DNA of 56,170 bases from a virus. Below, one piece after another: positions 49,041 to 56,170 of this stretch. Location: the IMG/VR virus record IMGVR_UViG_3300027028_000035, positions 1 to 56,170 of that record. The stretch is one strand, 5' to 3'. Position 1 is the first letter of the stretch. Each line of letters opens with the position of its first letter. Both the position numbers and the translations under genes were made by a program. Below the pieces are notes generated by a model, which was not told the DNA's origin, did no database searches, and worked only from the letters and a program-made list of their open reading frames with translations.

Positions 49041-50066
49041 TCACACTCCTTGCTTTGACCTTAGATTAGCAAGCAACTCTTTTAAATCATCTGCGGTCAC
49101 GGTTGATGCCGTTTCAATCGGCGCATTTGGTATGGAAGTCACTAATTTAATTTCAGCTGTGTTTGATTTTTCACGTTTGGCATGCAACGAATATACAACC
49201 GTTGCACAGTAACTCAGGTTTCGTATCTGATCCCATTTGTTTTTGGGTTTAAAATTGTCAAACGATTGGTCAATACCATCGATAACTGTTTGGAGCGGAA
49301 TCCTCTCAGCTATGAACTGTTTAACCGCATCTTCATCGTTTAAGGTTATCTCCAGTCCCTTACCTCTTCTCTGGAGATAACGTGCTGCTACTTGATTACG
49401 ATATTCCGTTTGGGAAACCTCCCGATCAGAGTCAGCATCTGCTTCGGTATTAGGAACAGAATCCTTATTTCCCATGTACGGTTCAAATATCGAATCGGGA
49501 TCAGTTAAACAACAACCAACTTTAATACTGTCTTTAAACATGTCTTTAGAGGTGCCTTCATCCTTACTCCCGCAAGGGATTGGACTCTCTTCAACTTCCA
49601 CTTTTCGTAACTCTTCATTTACACTTTTCGTAACTTCGGAGTTACACTTTTCGTAACTTTCGTCGCGCTCTTCACTTTCTGGAGTTACACTTTTCGTAAC
49701 TTTTTTATTGCCTATATTTAAAGAGATAAGTTCTGAAAATTTCTCGCGATCCCACTCTTTCACAAGACTGACACGCCATTCATCATAGTTCTTGTTGAGA
49801 GAATAGACCTGTTTGCCATCCCAATAAATCACTTTACATTGACCCAAGTAAGTGATCTCTTTTTTAGCGTCCTGTATGCGTACTCCACATAGTTCGAAAT
49901 GCTTCAAGAGAGGGATAACTGCCTCTTTCTTCTGGCAGCCATACGACAGCCTTAGAATCAGCTTGAGAATCTTTTGTTGCCTTTCTGTGAACTTCCGGCT
50001 GATTATCTCATCCCATATTTCATTAGCTATGCCGATATATCCGTTACCTAACTGGGGACTTGCCAC
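49041..50066 (-). CDS. Replication initiator (phage O-type, N-terminal wHTH)
   Basis: A 341-aa protein. N-terminal 110 residues fit the phage replication protein O family: NGYIGIANEIWDEIISRKFT, QKILKLILRLSYGCQKKEAV and EITYLGQCKVIYW. The middle is a polar linker that is encoded by iterons (49599-49701). The C-terminal half (about 230-341) is helical and may contact the loader. As in lambda, the origin is inside the initiator gene. GTG start with GGGGTG upstream. Confidence 0.85.
   Translation of the reverse strand: MASPQLGNGYIGIANEIWDEIISRKFTERQQKILKLILRLSYGCQKKEAVIPLLKHFELCGVRIQDAKKEITYLGQCKVIYWDGKQVYSLNKNYDEWRVSLVKEWDREKFSELISLNIGNKKVTKSVTPESEERDESYEKCNSEVTKSVNEELRKVEVEESPIPCGSKDEGTSKDMFKDSIKVGCCLTDPDSIFEPYMGNKDSVPNTEADADSDREVSQTEYRNQVAARYLQRRGKGLEITLNDEDAVKQFIAERIPLQTVIDGIDQSFDNFKPKNKWDQIRNLSYCATVVYSLHAKREKSNTAEIKLVTSIPNAPIETASTVTADDLKELLANLRSKQGV
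49599..49701. repeat. Iteron array, probable phage replication origin
   Basis: Four copies of CACTTTTCGTAACT (49599-49612, 49622-49635, 49645-49658, 49688-49701). The first three are spaced exactly 23 bp apart and the last 43 bp. The same repeat is translated as VTKSV twice, SYEKCN and LRKV, in all three frames, so the DNA sequence rather than the peptide is conserved. Flanking GGAGTTA extensions occur in two copies. Confidence 0.85.
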
Positions 50067-50106
50067 TCACCTCACCCCAAAGTCATACAGATTGAGTTTT
50101 CCATTA

Positions 50107-51267
50107 CTAAACATGTGCGCCGATCTTCAACAATTTTTCTCTAACCTCAGGCCAAAGGTAAGCTTGTCCACCTTCGCCGTTCTGATCTTTGCAAAACCAC
50201 CGGGAGACTGTTGGTTTTCCATGCGATACATAATCGCGTATGTTCTCGACCCAACCTGATTCTGTACCAGACATATGCCTAGGTTTGGGATATAGTGGAA
50301 TAGTTTTAGGTGGATCATATTTCCGTTCACCGACCCTCATGCCAAGAAAATAAGGATTCCCTTCTGTTTCAACAAGACCAAGTCGATTCGTATCCTTAAT
50401 GACAAACTGGAATTTTCGTGATAACCAATTGATTTCATAAAGGTATTCCAGTATAGAGTTAGCAAACTGAACTCTCCCTTCCCTGCCAGCTTGCTTCGCT
50501 TTCCGTTTCCAGTCTTTCAATTGTTCATCTGTTGGAACGAATCTTGATTTTGGATTGTTATGCCCTGATCTACGTATAAGTTTTTTGATAGAGTTTTCAG
50601 GAACAGTATCAAGGTTGAAGAGTTCAAATGCAGCTAGATTTGTATAGTGTTCCTTGTTTACAATCACCCACCACATGTTATTGATGTTGTGATAGACAGT
50701 TCCGCGCATCAGTACACCTTTGCGATCACGGAAGTACTTAACCTCTCCGATGTTGATCCGTACTCCATCTTTATCAAGAGCGTTGTAATCAGGTAAATTG
50801 TCGGATTTCCAATGTCTACTCGGTTCGTTTAGCTTGTGAAACACCTTGTCATATGATGTTTTCAACTCAGGATCAGAGTCACAAGATAAACCTTCTTGCA
50901 ACAGAGCATCCTCAACATGTTTTCGTTCTACCAAAAATCGTTTCTGGATCAAATAAGGCATTTTTTTAAATTTGTTAAAGTCATACCGTCCACCGTTTCT
51001 GTTCTCAACATTGATTTCTTGGTAAAACTCAATACGAGCACCTGTGTTATATTTGTCGGCTATGAAAAGGAGGTCTCCCTTGCTTCCAGCGAAGTGATCT
51101 TTTGAAAGGATCGCATAATCACGATCTATCCTCGGGTCTGAACCAACGGTAAATCCTCTTCCTCTCATCATTTCCAACATCCGCAGAAAGACGGGATGGG
51201 ATACTTCTTTATCTCCCCTAACAGTGATATTCGTTTCCCGGACAGCATAATTCTTATTTTCTTTCAC
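50107..51267 (-). CDS. Large conserved-looking early phage protein, unknown
   Basis: A 386-aa protein from the GTG at 51267 (GGGGGATG upstream). It begins KENKNYAVRETNITVRGDKE. Basic, mixed alpha/beta; aromatic-rich middle (TVYHNINNMWWVIVNKEHYT). No catalytic motif found. Its place between the small early genes and the initiator implies a role in replication or host takeover. Confidence 0.55.
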   Translation of the reverse strand: MKENKNYAVRETNITVRGDKEVSHPVFLRMLEMMRGRGFTVGSDPRIDRDYAILSKDHFAGSKGDLLFIADKYNTGARIEFYQEINVENRNGGRYDFNKFKKMPYLIQKRFLVERKHVEDALLQEGLSCDSDPELKTSYDKVFHKLNEPSRHWKSDNLPDYNALDKDGVRINIGEVKYFRDRKGVLMRGTVYHNINNMWWVIVNKEHYTNLAAFELFNLDTVPENSIKKLIRRSGHNNPKSRFVPTDEQLKDWKRKAKQAGREGRVQFANSILEYLYEINWLSRKFQFVIKDTNRLGLVETEGNPYFLGMRVGERKYDPPKTIPLYPKPRHMSGTESGWVENIRDYVSHGKPTVSRWFCKDQNGEGGQAYLWPEVREKLLKIGAHV

Positions 51268-51364
51268 GGGACATCCCCCTATTTCCATTTTTAAGTTTTC
51301 ATGTTATACTGCCGTTGAATATTTTTTTAAATGATCGTGTTGGTAGCACGATTAACTTAAGGAC

Positions 51365-51727
51365 TCATTTGTTACTGTTGTTGCGGTAGACTCTTCTGCA
51401 GTAGTAGTTACAAAAGAGTCCTTCTTCTTTTGGATCAGGAAATCTCTGGCCCGAGAATACTTCTCTATCACAGTGTTTACACAATCCAATCACTGTCCCT
51501 TCAACCTTATAGCCTGATGGTTCTTTCCAGATTAGTCCTTCATATTCTGCATTCTTATCGATTGAGCGTTCTAATTCCTCAAGATCGTTACGGAGCATCT
51601 TAATTTGTTGTTTGATGGGTTTGATGCTGCGTTCCATTGTTAATGCATCAATCGCAGTATCACATAAATCCCTAATCTGTCTTCGCAATACTCTGGTTTG
51701 CAACAAATCGTGAGAACGTATCATCAT
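51365..51727 (-). CDS. Small protein with C-terminal zinc finger
   Basis: A 120-aa protein. N-terminal coiled coil (QIKMLRNDLEELERSI), C-terminal zinc site: LCKHCDREVFSG and LFCNYYCRR supply four Cys. Its ATG overlaps the stop of the 33-aa gene upstream (ATGA). Function unknown. Confidence 0.6.
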   Translation of the reverse strand: MMIRSHDLLQTRVLRRQIRDLCDTAIDALTMERSIKPIKQQIKMLRNDLEELERSIDKNAEYEGLIWKEPSGYKVEGTVIGLCKHCDREVFSGQRFPDPKEEGLFCNYYCRRVYRNNSNK

Positions 51728-51825
51728 TTCCTTTTAGCAATATTCCGAGTGATTATGGCATGCTGCAATGGATTGTGTGACCAGATACGTGCCAAGTCAT
51801 CCAGAGTTATAAATTTGTATCCCAT
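51724..51825 (-). CDS. Small ORF, 33 aa
   Basis: ATG behind AGGAG. Reads MGYKFITLDDLARIWSHNPL, then QHAIITRNIAKRK. It looks like a truncated helix-turn-helix. ATGA-coupled to the zinc-finger gene. Confidence 0.5.
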   Translation of the reverse strand: MGYKFITLDDLARIWSHNPLQHAIITRNIAKRK

Positions 51826-51839
51826 GGTTTCAACTCCTG

Positions 51840-52268
51840 TCAGATGTAGTCTTCTGGACGAAACTCCTTAATGAATTCAACCGCATCATCAAAGTCGATA
51901 CGCCGTACATGGCTGTATTTCGCTACCTCAAACCGATCTTTCAGTTTACTCCAGACCATCCTACGATAACGACCAACCAGGACCTTGAATTTCTCGTCAG
52001 ACTCTTTATACCTGTCCTTTGTTAACGAGTTTGACTTCTTGCGGACAAGAGACTGGAGTTGGTAACACTCTGCATCCGTCAGCGTTACGCTGTCTCGAAC
52101 CTCCTGCACCATCATCTGAACCTCTCCGACCTTTTCAGCAACGTCATCTTGCATTTGTTTCATGCCATCCCATAATCCTCGGATAGCAACTCCCTGCGCC
52201 TCTGTAAGCTGCAACTGTCTTTCGACGATTGTCAGGTAGTCAGGCTGATTAGGATTCATCAATGTCAT
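51840..52268 (-). CDS. Stand-alone ORF6C-domain protein
   Basis: A 142-aa protein. Residues 60-140 match the ORF6C domain (DAECYQLQSLVRKKSNSLTK, GRYRRMVWSKLKDRFEVAKY, FIKEFRPEDYI) found at the C-terminus of phage antirepressors. The usual ORF6N or BRO-N DNA-binding half is absent; the N-terminal part is coiled coil. Its start overlaps the parB gene by 20 bp. Confidence 0.8.
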   Translation of the reverse strand: MTLMNPNQPDYLTIVERQLQLTEAQGVAIRGLWDGMKQMQDDVAEKVGEVQMMVQEVRDSVTLTDAECYQLQSLVRKKSNSLTKDRYKESDEKFKVLVGRYRRMVWSKLKDRFEVAKYSHVRRIDFDDAVEFIKEFRPEDYI

Positions 52269-53388
52269 TTGTATTTACCACCTTTCTTGAATTAATTGCC
52301 GGACGCATCTGGTCAATGAAAGATTGGAGCATGTCAAGACCTTCTGAAAACCGTTTTTTCTCACCGGCACTAGCACCGGAGACGGCTCCAAGCATAAACG
52401 ATGTGATGCCGACTTTCTGAAAAAACTGATTTATATGGATGCTGATCTGAATGGTATTTCTATCAGCTTCGAAACGAAGTTTCTTCATTTGAGCAGCAGC
52501 ATGTTGTTCATCGAAGTTATCGGGCTGTTGAAGCTGCATAGTCTCCAGCTCTTCTTTTGTACGTTGATAACCAGCTTTCAATTCTTCGATCTTCAGGCGC
52601 TCAGCTTCTACATCTTCTTGGAGTTTCTCTTTCCAGTATTGGTCGCGCTCTTTAATCTGCTTAGCAGCTTCCTGGGCTTTCTGCGCCAGGATAACTTCCG
52701 CCTCCTCGTCTCGACGCTCAACCGCCGCCGCTACAGCCTCATCCACCTGATCTGCCGGAACCGTATCCTTATACCGCCGCTGGAGTTCTTCCTTCTCCTG
52801 CTCAGCTTGGTTAGCACGAGTCTCAGCCTCTCGTAAAGCAGCTTCAAGTCGCTCTTTTGTCTCCACATATGCTTTGTGTGTAGATATGATCCCTTCATCA
52901 AGTTGCTGGATGATTTCTGGTGTCGCATTTTCCATGATGTACTTGGCTTTATCGTAGGTTCTGCCTGATCCAAAGCCAGCTTGATCAGCTACGATATCGC
53001 GAACTTGTCCAGCAGGCTGCTCAGGAATATTTTCCTTGCCTCCTGCCATCCGCTCCTTGGCTTTAATTCGTTCGACTTCCTCCAACCGTTTAGCCCATTC
53101 AACTCGCTCCGAGAAGGTGAATTCTTTCCGGTGCTCGTTCTCGGATATTTCAAGCCGAAGCTGATGTTCGAAGTCGCTAATTTCCATCACTCGGACTACA
53201 ACCTCTTTGCGTCCCAGGTACTGATGAGCACGCAAGCGGCGTTCTCCTGCGATTAACTGATAATCTGGTGTTACAACGATAGGATTAATGAGACCGTTTT
53301 GTTCGATATCTTTTGCTAATTCTTCAATGCCGCCAAAATCTTTGCGGATTCGGTCACTGACTTTGATTTTATTAGTGTCAATTAACAC
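52249..53388 (-). CDS. ParB-like nuclease/DNA-binding protein
   Basis: A 379-aa protein. The ParB N-terminal domain (VSDRIRKDFGGIEELAKDIE, QNGLINPIVV, QLIAGERRLRAHQYLGRKEV) is followed by a helix-turn-helix region (RDIVADQAGFGSGRTYDKAK) and a long coiled coil. No parA gene is nearby, so it is more likely a transcription or replication regulator than a partition protein; the CTP-binding GERR motif is intact. Confidence 0.88.
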   Translation of the reverse strand: MLIDTNKIKVSDRIRKDFGGIEELAKDIEQNGLINPIVVTPDYQLIAGERRLRAHQYLGRKEVVVRVMEISDFEHQLRLEISENEHRKEFTFSERVEWAKRLEEVERIKAKERMAGGKENIPEQPAGQVRDIVADQAGFGSGRTYDKAKYIMENATPEIIQQLDEGIISTHKAYVETKERLEAALREAETRANQAEQEKEELQRRYKDTVPADQVDEAVAAAVERRDEEAEVILAQKAQEAAKQIKERDQYWKEKLQEDVEAERLKIEELKAGYQRTKEELETMQLQQPDNFDEQHAAAQMKKLRFEADRNTIQISIHINQFFQKVGITSFMLGAVSGASAGEKKRFSEGLDMLQSFIDQMRPAINSRKVVNTNDIDES

Positions 53389-53424
53389 CCTGATTCTCCT
53401 TCCAGAACGTTTAAAATAGAATCT

Positions 53425-53694
53425 TCATATTACTGGCTGTTCAGCTAGCCACTCTTCCAAAAATTCACGTGTTTCTCTTGCTGGAAAGTACCATTTACTT
53501 CCGACTTTCCTTTTAGGAAACCTTTTATCAAAGAAGAATTGATCCTGAATGAAATTCCAACTCATGCAAGTCCTGCGCTTCAATTCGGAGGCATCCCAGA
53601 AGATATACTCAGCGTCGGCTTCTTTTAAAATCTCTGTCACTTTCTCCTTTAGGAGTTTTTTTATTTCTTTTTCATCAACGCTGATCGATAGCAT
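53425..53694 (-). CDS. DUF771-domain DNA-binding protein
   Basis: An 89-aa protein of the DUF771 family (FWDASELKRRTCMSWNFIQD, PRFPKRKVGSKWYFPA-type block seen as RFPKRKVGSKWYFPA). Winged-helix excisionase-like fold, usual just after cro-like genes in Bacillales phages. Three operators lie upstream. It could be an excisionase or early regulator. Confidence 0.8.
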   Translation of the reverse strand: MLSISVDEKEIKKLLKEKVTEILKEADAEYIFWDASELKRRTCMSWNFIQDQFFFDKRFPKRKVGSKWYFPARETREFLEEWLAEQPVI

Positions 53695-53718
53695 AAAAAT
53701 CTCCTTTCCCGATAGATT

Positions 53719-53814
53719 GATAATTTAATTATCAATTAGGTCAAAAAAATATATTCTACATTATTGACGATATTTATATTATCGTTTATATTAACAGTAG
53801 ATAATTTAATTATC
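53719..53814. promoter_or_regulatory. Three repressor operators upstream of the DUF771 gene
   Basis: GATAATTTAATTATC at 53719-53733 and again at 53800-53814; a variant GATATTTATATTATC lies at 53769-53783. They match the two operators of the divergent cI/cro region, so the same repressor should control this gene. Confidence 0.8.
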
Positions 53815-54042
53815 GCTTTTTGCATGACTAAGAAGCCTTTCAAAATAATCAGGAAACAGTTTTTCTGCTGGATGACCGAAATATTTTGATAATTTGAACA
53901 TGAGATCTCTGCCAGGAGTGAATGTTCCATTCTCAATCATTCGAACATAAACCGTTGAGATTTTATTATCTTGAGCCACTTTTGCTTGTGTGCCTTTATG
54001 TTTCCTACAGTCTGAGAAAAATTGTCGCTTTTGTGTTTCCAC
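53806..54042 (-). CDS. Cro-like XRE regulator
   Basis: A 78-aa protein from the GTG at 54042 (GGAGGTG nine bases upstream). Helix-turn-helix: CRKHKGTQAKVAQDNKISTV, then MIENGTFTPGRDLMFKLSKY. No peptidase or sensor domain. Divergent from the cI-like gene with shared operators, which is the Cro position. The last operator overlaps its stop codon. Confidence 0.85.
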   Translation of the reverse strand: METQKRQFFSDCRKHKGTQAKVAQDNKISTVYVRMIENGTFTPGRDLMFKLSKYFGHPAEKLFPDYFERLLSHAKSDN

Positions 54043-54067
54043 TAAACTGTTCACCTCCTTGCCTCTG

Positions 54068-54120
54068 ATTATATTTGATAATTATATTATCGTCAATATT
54101 ATTTTGATAATTTTATTATC
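54068..54120. promoter_or_regulatory. Divergent cro/cI control region with two operators
   Basis: Leftward promoter: TTGACG (54091-54096), 17 bp, TATAAT (54068-54073), with operator GATAATTATATTATC (54077-54091) in the spacer. A second operator, GATAATTTTATTATC, lies at 54106-54120, 29 bp away. A rightward promoter TTGATA (54075-54080), 16 bp, TATTAT (54097-54102) is likely for the repressor gene. Confidence 0.88.
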
Positions 54121-54150
54121 TTTCTTATTAAAAAGGAGAAATTGTACAAA

Positions 54151-54549
54151 ATGAAACTAGGTCAGAGGTTAACTGAATTACGCGAAAAAAAAGGATTAAC
54201 TCAAGATCAAATGGCAGAAAGACTCGGTATCAAACGTCCTAGGTACAATTCATGGGAAAATAGTATCGCAAAACCTGACATTGAGTTTATTGATAAATTG
54301 GCCGAACTGCATCAAGTTTCAGTAGATTTTCTGCTGGGTAGAGATTCAACAGTACTTCCCGATTGGGCAACTCCCAAAGATAAAAGAGATTTCAAAACAA
54401 TGTTAGAGGAAGATGGAGACGTAATGTTTGACGGGGTACCTATCTCAGGTGAGGATAAAGAAAAAATCAAACGAGTTATGGAAGCAATGTTTTGGGACGC
54501 TAAAAAAGATAACAAGAAAACCTACGGTCGTAAAAAGAAAGAGGAATAG
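54151..54549 (+). CDS. Prophage repressor (cI/ImmR-like XRE protein)
   Basis: A 132-aa protein from the ATG at 54151; a TTG three codons earlier is too close to AAAGGAG. Helix-turn-helix: QRLTELREKKGLTQDQMAER, then RPRYNSWENSIAKP. Residues 70-132 form an acidic then basic C-terminal part, cleavage target of ImmA in the related ICEBs1 system. Operators in the promoter region suit autoregulation and repression of the lytic genes. Confidence 0.88.
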   Translation: MKLGQRLTELREKKGLTQDQMAERLGIKRPRYNSWENSIAKPDIEFIDKLAELHQVSVDFLLGRDSTVLPDWATPKDKRDFKTMLEEDGDVMFDGVPISGEDKEKIKRVMEAMFWDAKKDNKKTYGRKKKEE

Positions 54550-54552
54550 CCT

Positions 54553-54960
54553 ATGGACGATATCGTTCAAGGACTTATTAAACGCTTCAAGACAAACGAT
54601 CCCTTTATAATTGCAGAAAGACTTAACATTAAGGTTTGGTACAGTGACCTTGGGAAGAATACACGTGGCATGTACTATCGTAAACTAAGGCGGCGCTTTA
54701 TCGTAATTAACTCTGATCTAAGTGAGCCTTGGATGAGATTTGTTTGTGCCCACGAACTCGCCCATGATCGTCTCCACCCCGGCATAAGCAGATTCTTCTT
54801 AGATGAACACTCATTCTTTAATGCAGGAAAATACGAAAGACAGGCAAATCAGTTTGCAATTAAGTTACTGACAGCAACAATTGAACCAGAACATGGGGAA
54901 ACGAAGGAACAGTTACTAAGACGCTGCTCTATTCCACCTGAACTACATAGCTTTATGTAA
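54553..54960 (+). CDS. ImmA/IrrE-type metallopeptidase (main immunity pair)
   Basis: A 135-aa zinc peptidase. HELAH at residues 67-71 gives two ligands and the catalytic Glu; YERQANQFAIKLL is the downstream helix with the third ligand. It lies 3 bp after the repressor, whose cleavage would induce the prophage. Shorter than the left ImmA and without its C-terminal helix-turn-helix. Confidence 0.92.
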   Translation: MDDIVQGLIKRFKTNDPFIIAERLNIKVWYSDLGKNTRGMYYRKLRRRFIVINSDLSEPWMRFVCAHELAHDRLHPGISRFFLDEHSFFNAGKYERQANQFAIKLLTATIEPEHGETKEQLLRRCSIPPELHSFM

Positions 54961-55036
54961 TCTTGCGCTTCCACCGTTGCAAGACGGTTTAACATACACA
55001 AAAACAGAACATATGTTCTTTATGGGAGGTTTTTAT

Positions 55037-56170
55037 TTGGCTAGCTATAAAAAACATGGGACTGGATGGGAGTATCGACTAAGGTACAAGGACCCTTTCA
55101 CACAGAAATTTCGAGAGAAGGCACAAAGAGGATTCGATTCAAAAAAAGAAGCGCAGTTGGCAGTTAGAGAATTTGAAAGAAAGCTTGCTGCTGGCTATGA
55201 ACAATCTGATTTATCGCTTCAAGATTATCTAGATTTTTGGATCAATGAATATAAGAAAGGAAGTGTCCGTAAGAATACATTATTACTTCATCAGAACAAC
55301 ATTAAAAATCATATTATCCCTTTTTTTAAAAACATGCTTATACGAGATGTGAAGCCAATTATGTACCAAAATTTTATAAACCATATTAGTGAGAAAGGAT
55401 ATAGCCGACGTACGGTTGAATTGATTCATTCCACAATGCATAATGCCTTACAAAAAGCTGTTATAATCGGAAAATTAGAAAAAAATCCATGTCTAGGTGT
55501 CGAAATAAAAATTAAGCGCAAAAAGAAGGAAGTACACTTTATTGATTCCGATGATATACCATTGTTTATGCAAAACTCTCGTCATTATGGTTATGTATAC
55601 TGGATATTTTTCCGAGTGTTAATTGAAACTGGTATGCGAAAAGGCGAAGCAGCTGCTCTAAAATGGATCGATATTGATTTGGATAATCATTTTATTACAA
55701 TTGATGAAACTCTAGATTTTACAGCAAAAAACAAAGAAGAATTATTCGGTGAGACCAAGACAGAAAAATCAGAAAGAAAAATAAAAATTACTACAAATCT
55801 AGTAAATGACATCAAATTTCACAGAGAGTGGCAGGAACATAACAAAGGGATACTTGGGGATAGATACCACCATGACCTTGATCTGGTTCTATGTAGGGAA
55901 GATGGAAACTTCATGCCTAAATCATCATTGTTCAATGCCTTCTCCCGCATCTTACAACGTTGTGATCTCCCATCCCTCCCCATTCACTCTCTCCGACATA
56001 CCTGCGCTGTTCTTTTACTTGAGTCCGGAGCAGATATGAAATTCGTTCAAGAACAATTAGGTCACGGGAGTATTCAGATCACATCAGATGTATATGCCCA
56101 CATCTCAGGCAAGATCCAGAAAAGCAATATAGATAGATTTGAGAAATTCACTGAAGAAATTTTCGAATAG
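55037..56170 (+). CDS. int: Tyrosine integrase of this prophage
   Basis: A 377-aa integrase. TTG at 55037 chosen by GGGAGG upstream and by its match to the left copy's start (MASFKK/MASYKK); the ORF opens 20 codons earlier. Catalytic residues: Arg201, Lys241, His317 and Arg320 (HSLRH), His343 (LGHG), Tyr353 (DVYAH). Arm-binding and core-binding domains as in the left copy. Third gene of the cI-immA-int operon at the right end. attR should follow immediately, beyond the window. Confidence 0.95.
   Translation: MASYKKHGTGWEYRLRYKDPFTQKFREKAQRGFDSKKEAQLAVREFERKLAAGYEQSDLSLQDYLDFWINEYKKGSVRKNTLLLHQNNIKNHIIPFFKNMLIRDVKPIMYQNFINHISEKGYSRRTVELIHSTMHNALQKAVIIGKLEKNPCLGVEIKIKRKKKEVHFIDSDDIPLFMQNSRHYGYVYWIFFRVLIETGMRKGEAAALKWIDIDLDNHFITIDETLDFTAKNKEELFGETKTEKSERKIKITTNLVNDIKFHREWQEHNKGILGDRYHHDLDLVLCREDGNFMPKSSLFNAFSRILQRCDLPSLPIHSLRHTCAVLLLESGADMKFVQEQLGHGSIQITSDVYAHISGKIQKSNIDRFEKFTEEIFE

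Noticed and set aside
51334-51352. Hairpin ATCGTG-CACGAT upstream of the 50107-51267 gene as a terminator
   Set aside because: Only six base pairs and an interrupted T tract; too weak to list.
52249-53388. ParB gene as evidence of a plasmid-like partition system
   Set aside because: No ParA partner or centromere-like repeats nearby, and both integrases and lysogeny genes indicate an integrated prophage.
53736-53936. 66-codon minus-strand ORF overlapping the cro-like gene
   Set aside because: Its content is the operator repeats and the antiphase of the helix-turn-helix gene.
1-56170. tRNA, rRNA or CRISPR array
   Set aside because: I looked for tRNA T-loop motifs and regularly spaced 24-40 bp repeats and saw none; a covariance search was not possible here.

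Overview
The window is an almost complete, leftward-oriented tailed-phage (siphovirus-type) prophage in a Gram-positive, low-to-mid GC host. The best guess is Paenibacillus or a close relative. The reasons are strong AGGAGG-type ribosome sites, frequent TTG/GTG starts, a copper-amine-oxidase-type secreted moron, YolD, DUF771 and DUF1064 proteins, a LexA box of the Bacillus type, and promoters of the SigA type. The host is inferred; no host chromosomal gene is visible.

Layout, read from right to left, the direction of most transcription. (1) 53.4-56.2 kb, lysogeny: a + strand cI-like XRE repressor, an ImmA/IrrE peptidase and a tyrosine integrase, divergent from a cro-like gene and a DUF771 gene, with five copies of a 15-bp palindromic operator. 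(2) 46-53.4 kb, early genes: ParB-like protein, stand-alone ORF6C protein, small Zn proteins, an O-type replication initiator with an iteron array inside its gene (probable origin), DnaI-like loader, a DnaN sliding clamp and a DUF1064 nuclease. (3) 38-46 kb: a divergent ribbon-helix-helix repressor, HNH protein, Dcm and Dam methylases, many small ORFs, a putative late regulator, a moron pair (membrane protein and secreted protein) and a small tyrosine recombinase beside terS. (4) 26-38 kb: TerS, TerL, a caspase-like peptidase cargo gene, portal, protease/scaffold, capsid, connector and tail-tube genes. (5) 13.3-26 kb: tail chaperones, a 2299-aa tape measure with two peptidoglycan-hydrolase domains, Dit, fibres and Tal. 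(6) 8.7-13.3 kb: secreted moron, DUF6338-like membrane protein, three tandem short peptide genes on the opposite strand, a DUF2441-like moron, holins and an amidase endolysin. (7) 1.2-8.7 kb, accessory left end: a MazF-zinc-ribbon operon, a second XRE/ImmA pair, small membrane proteins, a MORN-repeat protein, and a YolD plus winged-helix operon under a clear LexA box.

The first gene (1-1185) is a close paralogue of the integrase at the right end and lies in the same orientation. The simplest reading is that another, related element sits immediately to the left and that both used the same attachment site. The junction would then lie in the 1.2-1.6 kb gap.

The most unusual content: a stand-alone caspase-fold protease with its own terminator inserted between terL and portal (possible prophage-encoded defence); three tandem paralogous peptides of 36-44 residues sharing a (N/D)KPSARITP-like tail, too short for normal gene calling; a replication iteron that is read in all three frames of the initiator gene; and a palindrome (AGGAAA-NN-TTTCCT) found at four dispersed intergenic sites.
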